Assembly: GCA_963969495.1 (NCBI GenBank)
Contig: OZ018338.1
Coordinates: 49,400,780 to 49,464,779, forward strand
Length of the DNA: 64,000 nt
Origin: Ceratothoa steindachneri
Lineage: Eukaryota; Arthropoda; Malacostraca; Isopoda; Cymothoidae
Direction of reading: 5' to 3'
A program made the translations under genes and the position numbers. Below the pieces are notes generated by a model. It had not been told where the DNA came from. It was given only the letters and a program-made list of their open reading frames with translations, and searched no databases. Shown here in pieces: positions 18,653-27,830 of the stretch (position 1 is the first letter of the stretch; each line of letters opens with the position of its first letter).

Positions 18653-21082
18653 ATGATGAAAAAAAAAAAACATCTCCCCTTAATTCCCCCTATAACAACA
18701 ACGGAGCCGCCCTCGTGCAGCTCCACAGAAAAGATGGAGGTCCCCCCCCCTGTGCTTGCGCAGGGGACCCTCCATACCTCTTTAACCGGAGAGGAGGCTT
18801 ACTCCTCTCCTACGCCTACGGGTGTAGGGGACTCCCCCTCACCCCCTTCTCTGGAGGTGCTTTCGGGCACCTCCCTATCTCCAGCGGCAGTCCCTCCTAT
18901 GCTTTCTAAGGGGACTGCCAAGAAAGCCAGCAGGCAGCCCATTTCCGACCGCCCCTCGTACAAGCGGCTCGGTAGGGCAAACCCCCTTAGGGGGGAGAGG
19001 GAAGCCAGGCCCCTTCGGTCGCTTCCCTCAAAAGACCTGCTGGCAAAAATATTAAACCTTGCCGGGGTCAAGGCCTGTGCCTCCCCACTAAAGACTTATG
19101 ACGCTGCCAAGGGGACCTGCGATGTCCTGGGAGGGGATGGCCAACTGGAGGCCCCTCCTGTGATAGACATGGTCCTTGAGGAAAACCAGCCTCAGAAGGT
19201 AGGGCCTTCCATGGGGGAGAATCCGGGCTTGGCGCCAAGCACCGAACCCGAATCCGCCCCTATGCAAGGTCCTCATCAAACGGCTGTGGATTCTCAGGCA
19301 GGACAAGGAGGGGAGGGATCTCCTCCGGATGAATCCCCTGCGCCCACCGGGACCTTCTCCATTTCAGAGAAGGACCTGGCTGAGGCCGGTCCATCTGGCC
19401 TGGGGGCTTCTACCGGCGGGGGTGAAAAGCGGGTTCATTCCCCGCCCTCCTCTCCTAAAAAGAAGAAAAAGACAAGAAAGACGAAAAAGACTCGGGGCTC
19501 CTCTCCATCCGCGGGGGCTGCGGGGACGGATGGGTCTGCTGCCACTTTGGTAGGCGACCAAGCCAAGATCGGCACATCCGGCCCCTCTACCCCCTCGTGT
19601 GCGGAGCCCCTGACTAAGACCAAGAGTGCACAGGGCGGAGCCTCGATGACATCGGGGCCCCTCATTCAGAGGTTACCTGGCGTTTTCGAGCCCGCTGGCT
19701 TCAAACGCTTCCTCGTTATTCGCTCCACTGATGGCACCATGTTGTCCAAGGGCAACATGATCCATCAGCGGAGAGGATTAGCTAGTGCAATTGGTAGAGA
19801 GCCGAAGGTAACCCGTTTCTCGGACGGGAGCCTTCTGGCGAATGCGGCGAATCCCGCCGAGGCTGCCAAGATAAGTGCTCTTCGGACACTTCATGGCACC
19901 CCGGTGAGTGTGACGCCGCACTCTACCATGAACTTTGTAAAAGGAGTAGTTTATGCGAGGGAACTCGTTGACTACTCCATAGAAGACATCACCCTAGAGC
20001 TGGCCGACCATGGGGCGGTCAAGGTCGAACGTGTGATGAGAAAACAGGGAGGGGCCTCGAGACCCACCCCTACACTCTTCGTCACGTTCGACTGTGACAA
20101 GCTCCCTGAGTCGGTGCGTGCCGGTTGGTACCGCTACCGCGTAAAGGCATTCGTGCCACTGCCGCGGCGGTGCTATTACTGTCACCGCTTCGGCCACACG
20201 AATCGATCATGTAGACGTGCAAAATCGGGGTCACCCGAAGTCTGTGTAAATTGCTCCAAGGTCGCACACGATAAGTCCAAATCGTGTGTGGCCAAGTGTG
20301 TCAATTGCGGAGAGCCGCACCCTGCTTCTTCGAAGCAATGTGGTGCATATCTCCTTGAGAAAGAAATCCTGGCCATTCAGGCCCAGGATCGACTCTCATT
20401 CCGCGAGGCTAAGGACTTGGTCCTGGCGCGCCCGGCTCTGCCTGGGACGTCATATGCCTCAATAGTTAGAAAAGCACCCTCTGCTCCTGGCCCATCCAGG
20501 CCAACGAGCACGGTTGTTTCCGCGCCCATTCGGAGCCCTTCTGCGGGCTCTACTACACCCGGGCGCTCCCCTGGTAGAGCTGGCGGCAAAAAGGGTTCAC
20601 ACCCAGCCCCGGCTAATACCAGGGCTCCCCCCTCTTCCCCCAGCGTGACCGTTTCCCGTAAGGCGAAACGGCCACGCGCCTCCACAGAGTCGTTAGACTC
20701 ACAGGAGGCAACACCCCTGAAGATGGTCGCTAGGCCATCTTCCGGGGTTCCTAAAGCTGTTCCCCGAAAGGAGGACAGCAACAAAGGAGCTTCGGCCCCT
20801 TCGCCCACGCCCCGAGGTGGAGCGAGTGGCTCGGAGACGGTGGTTCCTCGAAAAGAGGGCCCCCCGCCTCCGAAGCCGCAACCTCCGCCTAAGGTTTCGA
20901 GGCGGAGGGAGGAAAAGACTCGCATGGCGAGCCCAACCTCCCCCAATAAGTCCTCGAAGGCGACAGCGCCTTCAGCGCTTTGTCCGGCCAACAGCGCCCG
21001 GGGTTCTGCCCCCGGGAAGCGTACGGCCATTCCCGTGAGGGTCTTCAATTCGAGGAGGGCCCCCGCGTCTCCTCCGAGCTAG
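18653..21082 (+). CDS. LINE ORF1: gag-like nucleic-acid-binding protein
   Basis: About 809 residues from the ATG at 18653; the frame stays open upstream to 18587 but with no earlier ATG, so this start is preferred. The first half is Pro/Ser/Gly-rich with a basic patch SPKKKKKTRKTKK. The middle (GPLIQRLPGVFEP to RAGWYRYRVKAFVPLPRRC) is the conserved gag-like domain. Three zinc knuckles follow near 20170-20345: CYYCHRFGHTNRSC, CVNCSKVAHDKSKSC and CVNCGEPHPASSKQC. The C-terminus is basic and Pro-rich. Such proteins bind the element RNA and form ribonucleoprotein particles for target-primed reverse transcription. No stop or frameshift interrupts it. Its 3-prime end overlaps the ORF2 frame by roughly 190 bases. 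Confidence 0.9.
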   Translation: MMKKKKHLPLIPPITTTEPPSCSSTEKMEVPPPVLAQGTLHTSLTGEEAYSSPTPTGVGDSPSPPSLEVLSGTSLSPAAVPPMLSKGTAKKASRQPISDRPSYKRLGRANPLRGEREARPLRSLPSKDLLAKILNLAGVKACASPLKTYDAAKGTCDVLGGDGQLEAPPVIDMVLEENQPQKVGPSMGENPGLAPSTEPESAPMQGPHQTAVDSQAGQGGEGSPPDESPAPTGTFSISEKDLAEAGPSGLGASTGGGEKRVHSPPSSPKKKKKTRKTKKTRGSSPSAGAAGTDGSAATLVGDQAKIGTSGPSTPSCAEPLTKTKSAQGGASMTSGPLIQRLPGVFEPAGFKRFLVIRSTDGTMLSKGNMIHQRRGLASAIGREPKVTRFSDGSLLANAANPAEAAKISALRTLHGTPVSVTPHSTMNFVKGVVYARELVDYSIEDITLELADHGAVKVERVMRKQGGASRPTPTLFVTFDCDKLPESVRAGWYRYRVKAFVPLPRRCYYCHRFGHTNRSCRRAKSGSPEVCVNCSKVAHDKSKSCVAKCVNCGEPHPASSKQCGAYLLEKEILAIQAQDRLSFREAKDLVLARPALPGTSYASIVRKAPSAPGPSRPTSTVVSAPIRSPSAGSTTPGRSPGRAGGKKGSHPAPANTRAPPSSPSVTVSRKAKRPRASTESLDSQEATPLKMVARPSSGVPKAVPRKEDSNKGASAPSPTPRGGASGSETVVPRKEGPPPPKPQPPPKVSRRREEKTRMASPTSPNKSSKATAPSALCPANSARGSAPGKRTAIPVRVFNSRRAPASPPS

Positions 21083-24000
21083 GCCTGGAGGGCATATTCC
21101 TTCAATGGAATTGCCGTGGACTCCGGGCCAACTGGGAGGAGCTGCGGAGGCTCGTCTCGTCCCGTTCCCCGTTAGCTATTTTTTTGCAGGAGACCATGCT
21201 AGGCGCGTGCCCGCTGCCTGCCCTCCCGGGGTATAAGGGTCTTGCGACCCCACCACCGCGGGATGGCCGGGCTGGGGGATGCGCGGTTTACACCCGGCAT
21301 GATGTCTCCGTTCTTCCTTTCTCTTTAGATACCTCCTTTCAGGCAGTGGCTGTGCAGCTGCACCTGGATAGGAGGTATACTATCATTTCTGCGTACATTC
21401 CACCGTCAGCTGACTTCGACGCGGGGGACTTCCGCCGCGTCGTAGCACGGTTGCCGAGGCCCTATCTCTTGCTTGGAGATCTGAACGGCAGGCATCCTCT
21501 CTGGGGAGATTACTCCATAAATCCCAGGGGACAAGTCCTTGCCGATCTGATCGAAGAGCTTGAGATGGGTGTCCTAAACGTGGATGAGTTTACGCATCAC
21601 TGTCCGAGAACCGCTTCATTTTCTTGCCTTGACCTATCTTTGTGCTCTTCAGATGCACAGTCTGATTTTGATTGGGGGGTGGTCGATGACCTCCATGGTA
21701 GTGATCACTTTCCCATTCAAATATCATTTTCAGGGCAACTGCCGCCTGAGAGACCACCTCGGTGGTGCTTGGCGCGGGCGCGGTGGCCTGCATTTCAGGA
21801 AATGACTGAATTCTCTATCTCAGTCGAGGAGTTTAGGTCGGTAGATGAGGCCGTTGAGTTCTTCTCCGGCAACCTCATCGCCGTAGGCCTGACTACTATT
21901 CCTAGGACGTCTGGCCGTTTTGCACGCCGACCACTCCCATGGTGGTCGGCCGAGTGTGAGACGGCCCTCAAACAGAAGCGTTATGCCTACATGCGCTATA
22001 AGCGCCGCCCGAACGATTTCACTGTCGCTGAATTTCGTCGGGCTAGGGCTAGGTTCCGGTATATTTCGAAGCACGCCCGCCGCTCTTCTTGGCGGGCATA
22101 CGTGTCTTCGCTTAACGGGAAGACCCCTTTAGCTGAGGTGTGGAAGCGAGTCAAAAGGATTCGGGGCAAGTTCTCGCAGGACCCCCCTCCCGTTCTCCAG
22201 GAGAATGGGACCGCAATCTCGGACCCCGCGTCCGTGGCGGAATCCTTAGCGACCGCTTTTTCCGCATTCTCTAGCCGTGATGCTGCTCCGCCAGCATTCA
22301 ATGCACGTCGTGATGTCGCGGAAGGCCGCCGGCTGGACTTTACCTCCAGAGGCGGAGAACCCTTCAACGACAAGTTTACTGTGAGTGAGTTGCGTTCCGC
22401 TCTCGCTTCGTGCGCGGACACCGCCCATGGTCCGGACGATGTCCCGTACGCCATGCTTCGACACCTGGGTGAGCGAGGCATGGCCTTTCTGTTAGATTTG
22501 TTCAACAGGATCTGGGTGGAAGGTCTTCTCCCAGACTCCTGGCGAATCGCTACTGTGCTCGCCTTTCGCAAGCCGGGGAGAGATCACTCTACTCCGACCG
22601 GTTTCCGCCCAATCTCTCTAACCTCTTGCGTGTGCAAGTTGATGGAGAAATTGGTAAATGTTAGATTAGCCTATTTCCTGGACAGCGGAGGCCATCTGTC
22701 TTCTGCACAGTGCGGCTTCCGTAAGTTCCACTCCACGTCGGATGCTCTGCTCCGACTGGAAAGTGCCGTCTGCGAGGCTTTCCTTCGTAGACAGCACTAC
22801 GCCACGGTGTTTTTTGATCTGGAGAAGGCCTATGATACCGCATGGCGATACGGTATCATGGAGACTCTCCACACGATGGGGGCGAGGGGACGCCTCCCAA
22901 TTTTTATATCTGAATTTTTGCGAGATCGTCGATTCCGCGTACGGGTGGGGGGAGCCCTCTCCGGCCCAAAGGAGCAGGAAGAGGGTGTCCCGCAGGGAAG
23001 TGTCCTCAGTGTCACACTCTTTGCCCTGAGCATCAACGGCATCACCTCGGTGCTGCCGGAAGATGTTCTCGCTACGCTCTACGTGGACGACCTTTCGATC
23101 TCTTTTGGCGCGGCCCAGATGCCAACTCTGGAGCGTCGACTCCAACAGGCATTGAACCGCGTCTCTCACTATGCCGAAGCGCACAGGTTTCGGTTTTCTT
23201 TGGCCAAGACTAAGGTGGTGCACTTCTGCCGCCATCCACGGCTTCACCCCGACCCAGATTTGTTTCTTAATGGGGTGCGCCTGGATGTGGTTGAGTCGCA
23301 CCGTTTCCTTGGTCTTGTATTCGACCGACGCCTCACCTGGGAAGCTCATATTCGCAGCCTTAGGGTCTCTTGTACCCGCGCCATGGACATTCTCCGTTCC
23401 GTGACGTTCAGTGCTTGGGGCGCTGATAGGGCTACCGCCTCACTTTTTTATCGATCCTTTGTTCGCTCGAAGCTCGACTACGGATGCGAGTTTTATGCAT
23501 CCGCAGCCGAGCGTTTATTGCGGAAGGTGGATTCGATCCACCACACCGGCCTTCGCCTTGCGACCGGTGCCTTCCGCACTTCCCCCATTGAGAGCCTGTT
23601 GTTCGATGGTGGGGAGATGCCACTCGCTCTGCGCCGCGTGCAGTGCATCACTCGCCTGTACGCGCGAGCCCGGCGCCTCCCTCAGTCGCCAACAGCTCTC
23701 ACTGCATCCGCAGCTGATCTCGATGGTGCCTATGCCGCCGAGAGACGCCAGTCATACCCTAAGCCCTTTGGGTTTAGGGCCAGGAAACTCCTTCGAGAGG
23801 TAGATATAGCTCTCGGGCCGGTGGCGCCCCTGGTTCTGCCCAGGACGCCACCCTGGAGGGTACCACATTTGGCTATTTGTCGCCACGCCTCTGCTCCCAA
23901 AGCTTGTACTGCGCCGGGAGTATTGCGTTCGACCTTTTTGGAGCACACATCGTGTCACGCTGGTACCGTGCCAGTGTATACGGATGGCTCCAAGTCCCAA

Positions 24001-24798
24001 GAGGGGGTCGGCTTCCACGCCGTATCCCCTCTGTTTGAAGTCAGCGGGGCTCTACCAGGCGCTGCGTCTGTCTTCACGGCCGAGCTGGTGGCAATACACC
24101 ACTCGGTACGGGAGATTACGCGACGTGCCCGGTTCGGAGACCGGATTGTGATCTATAGCGACTCACAAAGCGCCCTGAGTGCTCTCGGCGCATTGGAATC
24201 TCCGCATCCCCTGGTTCGCGATATCCGTGACGCCACGGTTTTGGCGAGCCGGGCAGATGTCGAGATTATCTTCTGCTGGGTTCCTGGCCATGTAGTAATT
24301 GCGGGGAATGAGGGCGCCAAAGAGTCCGCGAGGACTCTGCGACCGGACCAGCGTTTCGCTCTTCCTCACACCGACTACATGGCAGGAATACGGGCAGCTC
24401 TTCGGACTGCTTGGCAAAGAAGATGGGAGACGGTCGAAGGGAACTTAAAGTTGCGTGCCATTGCGCCGCGACTGTTCCCATGGACCTATCCCCCAATGCC
24501 GCGGCGGCTTCAGGTTGCTTTCTGTCGTCTCCGAATCGGACACACTCGTGTGACGCATCGCTATCTGATGGAGCGCTCGCCTGCGCCCTATTGCAACGAC
24601 TGCGTCGTCCCCCAGACTGTTCGGCACATTCTTGTCGAATGTCCCAGTCTGGGTGATCTTCGCGCACGACACCTGTCCCGGTACCGGGATGGGCGGGGTC
24701 GCTACCGCCTGTCCCTTGTTCTCGGGATGAGTGCGTGTACTTTGACTGGTGGACTTATTGACTTTTTGGGGGAGGCCGGCCTTCTCCCTTTTATTTAA
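20980..24798 (+). CDS. LINE ORF2: APE endonuclease, reverse transcriptase, RNase H
   Basis: An open frame of 1272 residues. The endonuclease has QWNCRGL, LQETML, LLGDLNGRHPLWGD and GSDHFPI (roughly residues 40-245). The RT has GFRPISLTS, AQCGFRKFHSTSDAL, VFFDLEKAYDT, GVPQGSVLSV and the catalytic YVDD near residue 700. RNase H has VYTDGSK, TAELVAI and YSDSQSAL (about 1000-1060), but the expected GNE..AD box reads AGNEGAKESA, lacking the last Asp. A Cys/His-rich end follows (YCNDCVVP...HILVECPSL). The frame is minus one relative to ORF1 and opens after a TAA near 20892. Its first ATG (about 21193) lies inside the endonuclease, so the position given is a TTG and the real initiation mechanism is unknown. 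It would nick target DNA and reverse-transcribe the RNA. Confidence 0.92.
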   Translation: MSGQQRPGFCPREAYGHSREGLQFEEGPRVSSELGLEGIFLQWNCRGLRANWEELRRLVSSRSPLAIFLQETMLGACPLPALPGYKGLATPPPRDGRAGGCAVYTRHDVSVLPFSLDTSFQAVAVQLHLDRRYTIISAYIPPSADFDAGDFRRVVARLPRPYLLLGDLNGRHPLWGDYSINPRGQVLADLIEELEMGVLNVDEFTHHCPRTASFSCLDLSLCSSDAQSDFDWGVVDDLHGSDHFPIQISFSGQLPPERPPRWCLARARWPAFQEMTEFSISVEEFRSVDEAVEFFSGNLIAVGLTTIPRTSGRFARRPLPWWSAECETALKQKRYAYMRYKRRPNDFTVAEFRRARARFRYISKHARRSSWRAYVSSLNGKTPLAEVWKRVKRIRGKFSQDPPPVLQENGTAISDPASVAESLATAFSAFSSRDAAPPAFNARRDVAEGRRLDFTSRGGEPFNDKFTVSELRSALASCADTAHGPDDVPYAMLRHLGERGMAFLLDLFNRIWVEGLLPDSWRIATVLAFRKPGRDHSTPTGFRPISLTSCVCKLMEKLVNVRLAYFLDSGGHLSSAQCGFRKFHSTSDALLRLESAVCEAFLRRQHYATVFFDLEKAYDTAWRYGIMETLHTMGARGRLPIFISEFLRDRRFRVRVGGALSGPKEQEEGVPQGSVLSVTLFALSINGITSVLPEDVLATLYVDDLSISFGAAQMPTLERRLQQALNRVSHYAEAHRFRFSLAKTKVVHFCRHPRLHPDPDLFLNGVRLDVVESHRFLGLVFDRRLTWEAHIRSLRVSCTRAMDILRSVTFSAWGADRATASLFYRSFVRSKLDYGCEFYASAAERLLRKVDSIHHTGLRLATGAFRTSPIESLLFDGGEMPLALRRVQCITRLYARARRLPQSPTALTASAADLDGAYAAERRQSYPKPFGFRARKLLREVDIALGPVAPLVLPRTPPWRVPHLAICRHASAPKACTAPGVLRSTFLEHTSCHAGTVPVYTDGSKSQEGVGFHAVSPLFEVSGALPGAASVFTAELVAIHHSVREITRRARFGDRIVIYSDSQSALSALGALESPHPLVRDIRDATVLASRADVEIIFCWVPGHVVIAGNEGAKESARTLRPDQRFALPHTDYMAGIRAALRTAWQRRWETVEGNLKLRAIAPRLFPWTYPPMPRRLQVAFCRLRIGHTRVTHRYLMERSPAPYCNDCVVPQTVRHILVECPSLGDLRARHLSRYRDGRGRYRLSLVLGMSACTLTGGLIDFLGEAGLLPFI

Positions 24799-24978
24799 CG
24801 CGATTTAATTGTTGTTGTTGTTTTTGTAATTGTTTTGTTATTGCTTTGTTATTGTTATTCCTTTTTATTGTTTTCTGTTTAATTTTTTAAAGTAGCCTAA
24901 ATTAGGCTGTTTGTTTACGGCAACTTATGCCTTAGTCGGCAGTCGCCAGATAGCCCCTTAATTAAAAAAAAAAAAAAA
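24799..24978 (+). other. LINE 3-prime UTR and poly(A) tail
   Basis: T-rich GTTATTG runs, then AGTAGCCTAAATTAGGCTGT and GGCAACTTATGCC, GGCAGTCGCCAGAT, then about 15 A at 24964-24978. The GGCAGTC-type block recurs at the 3-prime ends of degenerate copies near 56790 and 62020, so it is a reliable marker of the end of this family. Confidence 0.85.
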
Positions 24979-24991
24979 TGCCACACAGAAC
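24979..24991. repeat. Right 13-bp target-site duplication of the full-length LINE
   Basis: TGCCACACAGAAC, identical to 18104-18116, follows the poly(A) tail directly. Confidence 0.95.
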
Positions 24992-25197
24992 ACTGCACAT
25001 GGGTTCTTCACTTATTAAGTTTCTCTGTCTGTCTTGGCTTGTTTAGTAGGTACCTACAGTTTAGAAAAGTCATACCTACTCTATACCTAGATGTCACGTT
25101 AACTTTAAACATAGGTGGGTAACACTACAGGTAACAACATATTTACACTGTGCTCAGGAAATAACCTGGGTACCTATTTACATAGTCATTTTCTCTT

Positions 25198-27016
25198 TTA
25201 AAGGGCTACCTCGAGGGCAATAGGCAACACATATTGCCCTCGGGTATTCACGTTTGGGACCTGCATCACTTTCTCCAGAATGTCTGCACGCTTTATATCA
25301 GCTTCATCTTGATCATTTACGGTAAAGGTTGTGCGAGTCTCAGTGACACTTTTCAGGAATCTGACGTGCACATCATTCGCTTCTGCTACACCCACTAAAG
25401 CTAGATACTTCTTAAAGCGCTTCTCTTTTGTATTTTTCTGTGAACACTTTTACAATGACAAAGTCATTCACTCCAACTCTTGTGACTGCATGCTGAGGCT
25501 TTTGTGTGTTTGGTGCTTGCATCACGCGGGCCACTAACTTACTAGGGGAGCTAGGTTGTGGGTCTTCATCTGACAGTTTACGTGCACTTTCACAGAGACG
25601 CCTCTTGGTGCTAATTTAGCTACTCTACCACATCTTGATTGGCTTCCCCCACGTAACGCACTCCCTCCGTACTTCTCATGCAGGAACCCTCCAAATGCTG
25701 TTGTTAAGAGATCAGATGAGTGATGCATATGGGTGATGCATTACAGCAGGGCTGTGGTGGTGGTGATGTAGCAGGGGTTGAAGGCGTTGCTGCAGCACTT
25801 GGAGTCTAGAGTCTCTTTAAGAGCTGATGTACATCAAGTGGGTAGATCCCTATCGCTCTGAAGCCACTCATCAAATTGGAGGGTCTTTTGCTCTGAAATT
25901 CAGGATGACTCAAGAGCTTTGTCACCATCTGAGGAAAGTAACGCTTGTCAACAATACTATTTGATGGATGCTTAGTCTTGAAGTCTAACAGCAGTTCCTT
26001 CCATGCTCTCTTCATGGGGGCAAAGAACGCAACATCAAGTGGCTGTGTTTTATCAGTTGAGTTGGGAGGTAGGCAGATAAATGTAATGTTGTTCTCCTCA
26101 GCCACTTCAAGGACCATTGTTGATGAATGGGAGCTTAGGTTGTAGGGCCTTCTAGTCGCTTAACATGAGGCAGCAGAAGTTAACAGAACCACTTCTCAAA
26201 TGAAGGCATGTCAATCCAACCAGTTGCTGTATTATGGAAGTGGGTTCCTGCTTTACAGCACCTACCAGTGCAACATGGAGCTCCCCCTGGACCTCCTTCA
26301 ATCCAGGATGCATAGAGGTTGTCACTCTTGTAGATGATGAAGGGTGGCAAGAGAGTGCCATCAGCAGAGCCACACATCATGAGGGTCACGTTGCTCTTGA
26401 TCATGTTAATGATTCTCTCCGGATACTTAACTCCTCTCAGGCAGATCATTTTCTCGGCAGAGGTTTTATCCGCGAGATTAGTCTCGTCGTAGTTTAAGAT
26501 GTTAGAGGGTGGGAGTCCCTCAACTTCAGTGGTCAGTCTGGAATGATAGGCACGGAGGTCCTCCTCAGTCACACCTGATCTACTGCTCTTTATATCATTA
26601 GACAATCTTTTTGTCAGGTTTCTGTGGCGTTTCAGGAATCCATCAGCCCAATCACGGCCTGGAAGATTCATTTAAAATCTATCAACTGTGCGCCCTGATG
26701 CATCTAGATAGCTTTTCACTACCAGTCTCAAATCAAAAGATCGCAACGGAAAACCATAGCCACTGCACTGGAGAAGTCGTGTCACGATGAGCTGTTCTTC
26801 CTCCTGACTGAGAAATATCTGCCCACCAGGTGACTTCCCATGATGTTTGCCATGAATTCTGTTCATGAGCGTCCCCTTTGCTACCTTGAAATGAGCAGCA
26901 GCCTTTGTTATGCTCATTTCATTACTTTCTACACTTCTTATAGCAGAATCTATCACATCATCGCCATAGTCATTATAACGCCTAGCATCCTTCTTCCTGA
27001 TGTGCTTTTGTGGCAT
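25198..27016 (-). pseudogene. pogo/Tigger-like DDE transposase, broken
   Basis: On the minus strand it starts MPQKHIRKKDARRYNDYG with a Psq-type helix-turn-helix (MSITKAAAHFKVAKGTLMNRI), then a CENP-B-like second HTH. NNLPGRDW is broken by an in-frame stop (RTVDRF-stop-MNLPGRDW at 26672). The DDE domain follows with NYDETNL (first Asp), GWIDMPSFEKWF, and after a frameshift near 26120 LPPNSTDKTQPLDVAFFAP. Where the family has a DNLSSHSS motif, this copy reads YNLSSHSS, so the second catalytic Asp is gone. The C-terminal tail (KKYLALVGVAEANDVHVRFL) lies around 25200-25420. It once cut and pasted the surrounding element; it cannot do so now. Confidence 0.85.
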
Positions 27017-27262
27017 TCTTACCAGTTTATGAAAAAATCTTGGCTAGTAGGTAATGCTGGGAAAAGCTTTCTGAAAATAAAAGAAAATTAGTAGCATCAT
27101 CACAAACAACCTACCAGATCCATAGCAACTATAAGAGTTGCATATAATTTAACATAGGAGTGCTCTATGGGTTATTATGAATTTCCCTGGATTGGTCAAT
27201 TTCACCCCCACCTCAGTCAAAGTCACCCCAGCATCCTGGTCAAAGTCACCCAATTCATTTTA

Positions 27263-27830
27263 TGTTCCCATAGATTAATAAAAAACAAAGGTAGAATTCT
27301 AATAGTGTTATAATATCAAAGTATGGGTTTTTCTTTATATCTACAGAAAATTTGGCATTCGTATCTTCAAAATTAAAAAAAATAAAGGCAACATTTTGAA
27401 ACTAACAAATATTGGCATTTTGTGGGGGACACATTCTTGCAACTGTCATTTCTCTTTTCAAGCATGTATCACCAATTTCAGTTTCTCATATTATACATCA
27501 ATCATCCCTCTTCACATCACATCCGAGAAGTTTTCCCCAGAAACCCACAGAAAAAATGTTACAGGGCCATTTGTAAAAGTTTTCAAAAATGGTCAACGTC
27601 TCCCCGCTGGATTGGGAATGAGGACGAAGAAGAAGACATCTACACGTAGCAGGAAAAATACATCACCGAATATAACAACAGATAGAGAGTTACGCAAAGA
27701 GACGAAGGAAAGGGTAACAAAAACCCTTAAGGAACAGAAAAAGTGAAAACGAAAAGATAAAAAGGGAAAACATATATGCAAGAATAGACAGTTAGAATAC
27801 AACATAACATGCAAGAAAAACAAACAAATT
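27263..27830. other. Unassigned sequence between pogo and the next LINE
   Basis: AT-rich with purine-rich stretches near 27600-27740. Open frames are low-complexity (Lys/Glu-rich) and resemble nothing known. No RT sequence continuing the fragment at 17555-17826 appears here, so the right edge of pogo is not confirmed by a rejoined target. Confidence 0.4.

Larger units (their letters stand above)
18117..24978 (+). mobile_element. Full-length I-type non-LTR retrotransposon (6.86 kb)
   Basis: It starts CCCGTAAGGGGCGCGG directly after the left duplication, has a GC-rich 5-prime UTR of about 535 bases, ORF1 (gag-like, zinc knuckles), ORF2 (endonuclease, RT, RNase H), a T-rich 3-prime UTR and a poly(A) tail of about 15 A. 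The exact 13-bp duplication and open ORFs indicate a recent insertion. An RNase H domain after the RT, and the ORF2 sequence style, place it in the I/Nimb-like group rather than CR1 or Jockey; the clade is judged from memory. It is much more GC-rich than its surroundings. Five older copies occur elsewhere in the window. Confidence 0.93.
17830..27262 (-). mobile_element. pogo/Tigger-like DNA transposon containing a nested LINE
   Basis: The left end carries GGGGTGACTTTGACC at about 17838 and the right end carries GGTCAAAGTCACCC at about 27238, in inverted orientation, with extra related motifs inside both ends. The transposase relic is on the minus strand at 25198-27016. Removing the LINE at 17.1 to 24.98 kb (18117-24978 plus one TSD) leaves about 2.56 kb, a normal size for this group. 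The exact termini and the expected TA duplication could not be fixed. Confidence 0.65.

Noticed and set aside
20377..21048. A 223-codon minus-strand frame opposite LINE ORF1
   Set aside because: High GC content makes long antisense shadows of ORF1; no domain and no support.
22666..23349. A 227-codon minus-strand frame opposite the LINE RT
   Set aside because: It is an antisense shadow of a well-supported RT with conserved motifs on the plus strand.
27396..27746. A 116-codon Lys/Thr-rich frame
   Set aside because: Low-complexity purine-rich DNA with no domain and overlapping frames of equal quality.
27263..27830. Rejoined target of the pogo insertion (continuation of the RT fragment at 17.6-17.8 kb)
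   Set aside because: No RT sequence follows the presumed right end, so pogo inserting into that RT cannot be shown; a deletion or wrong right boundary is possible.
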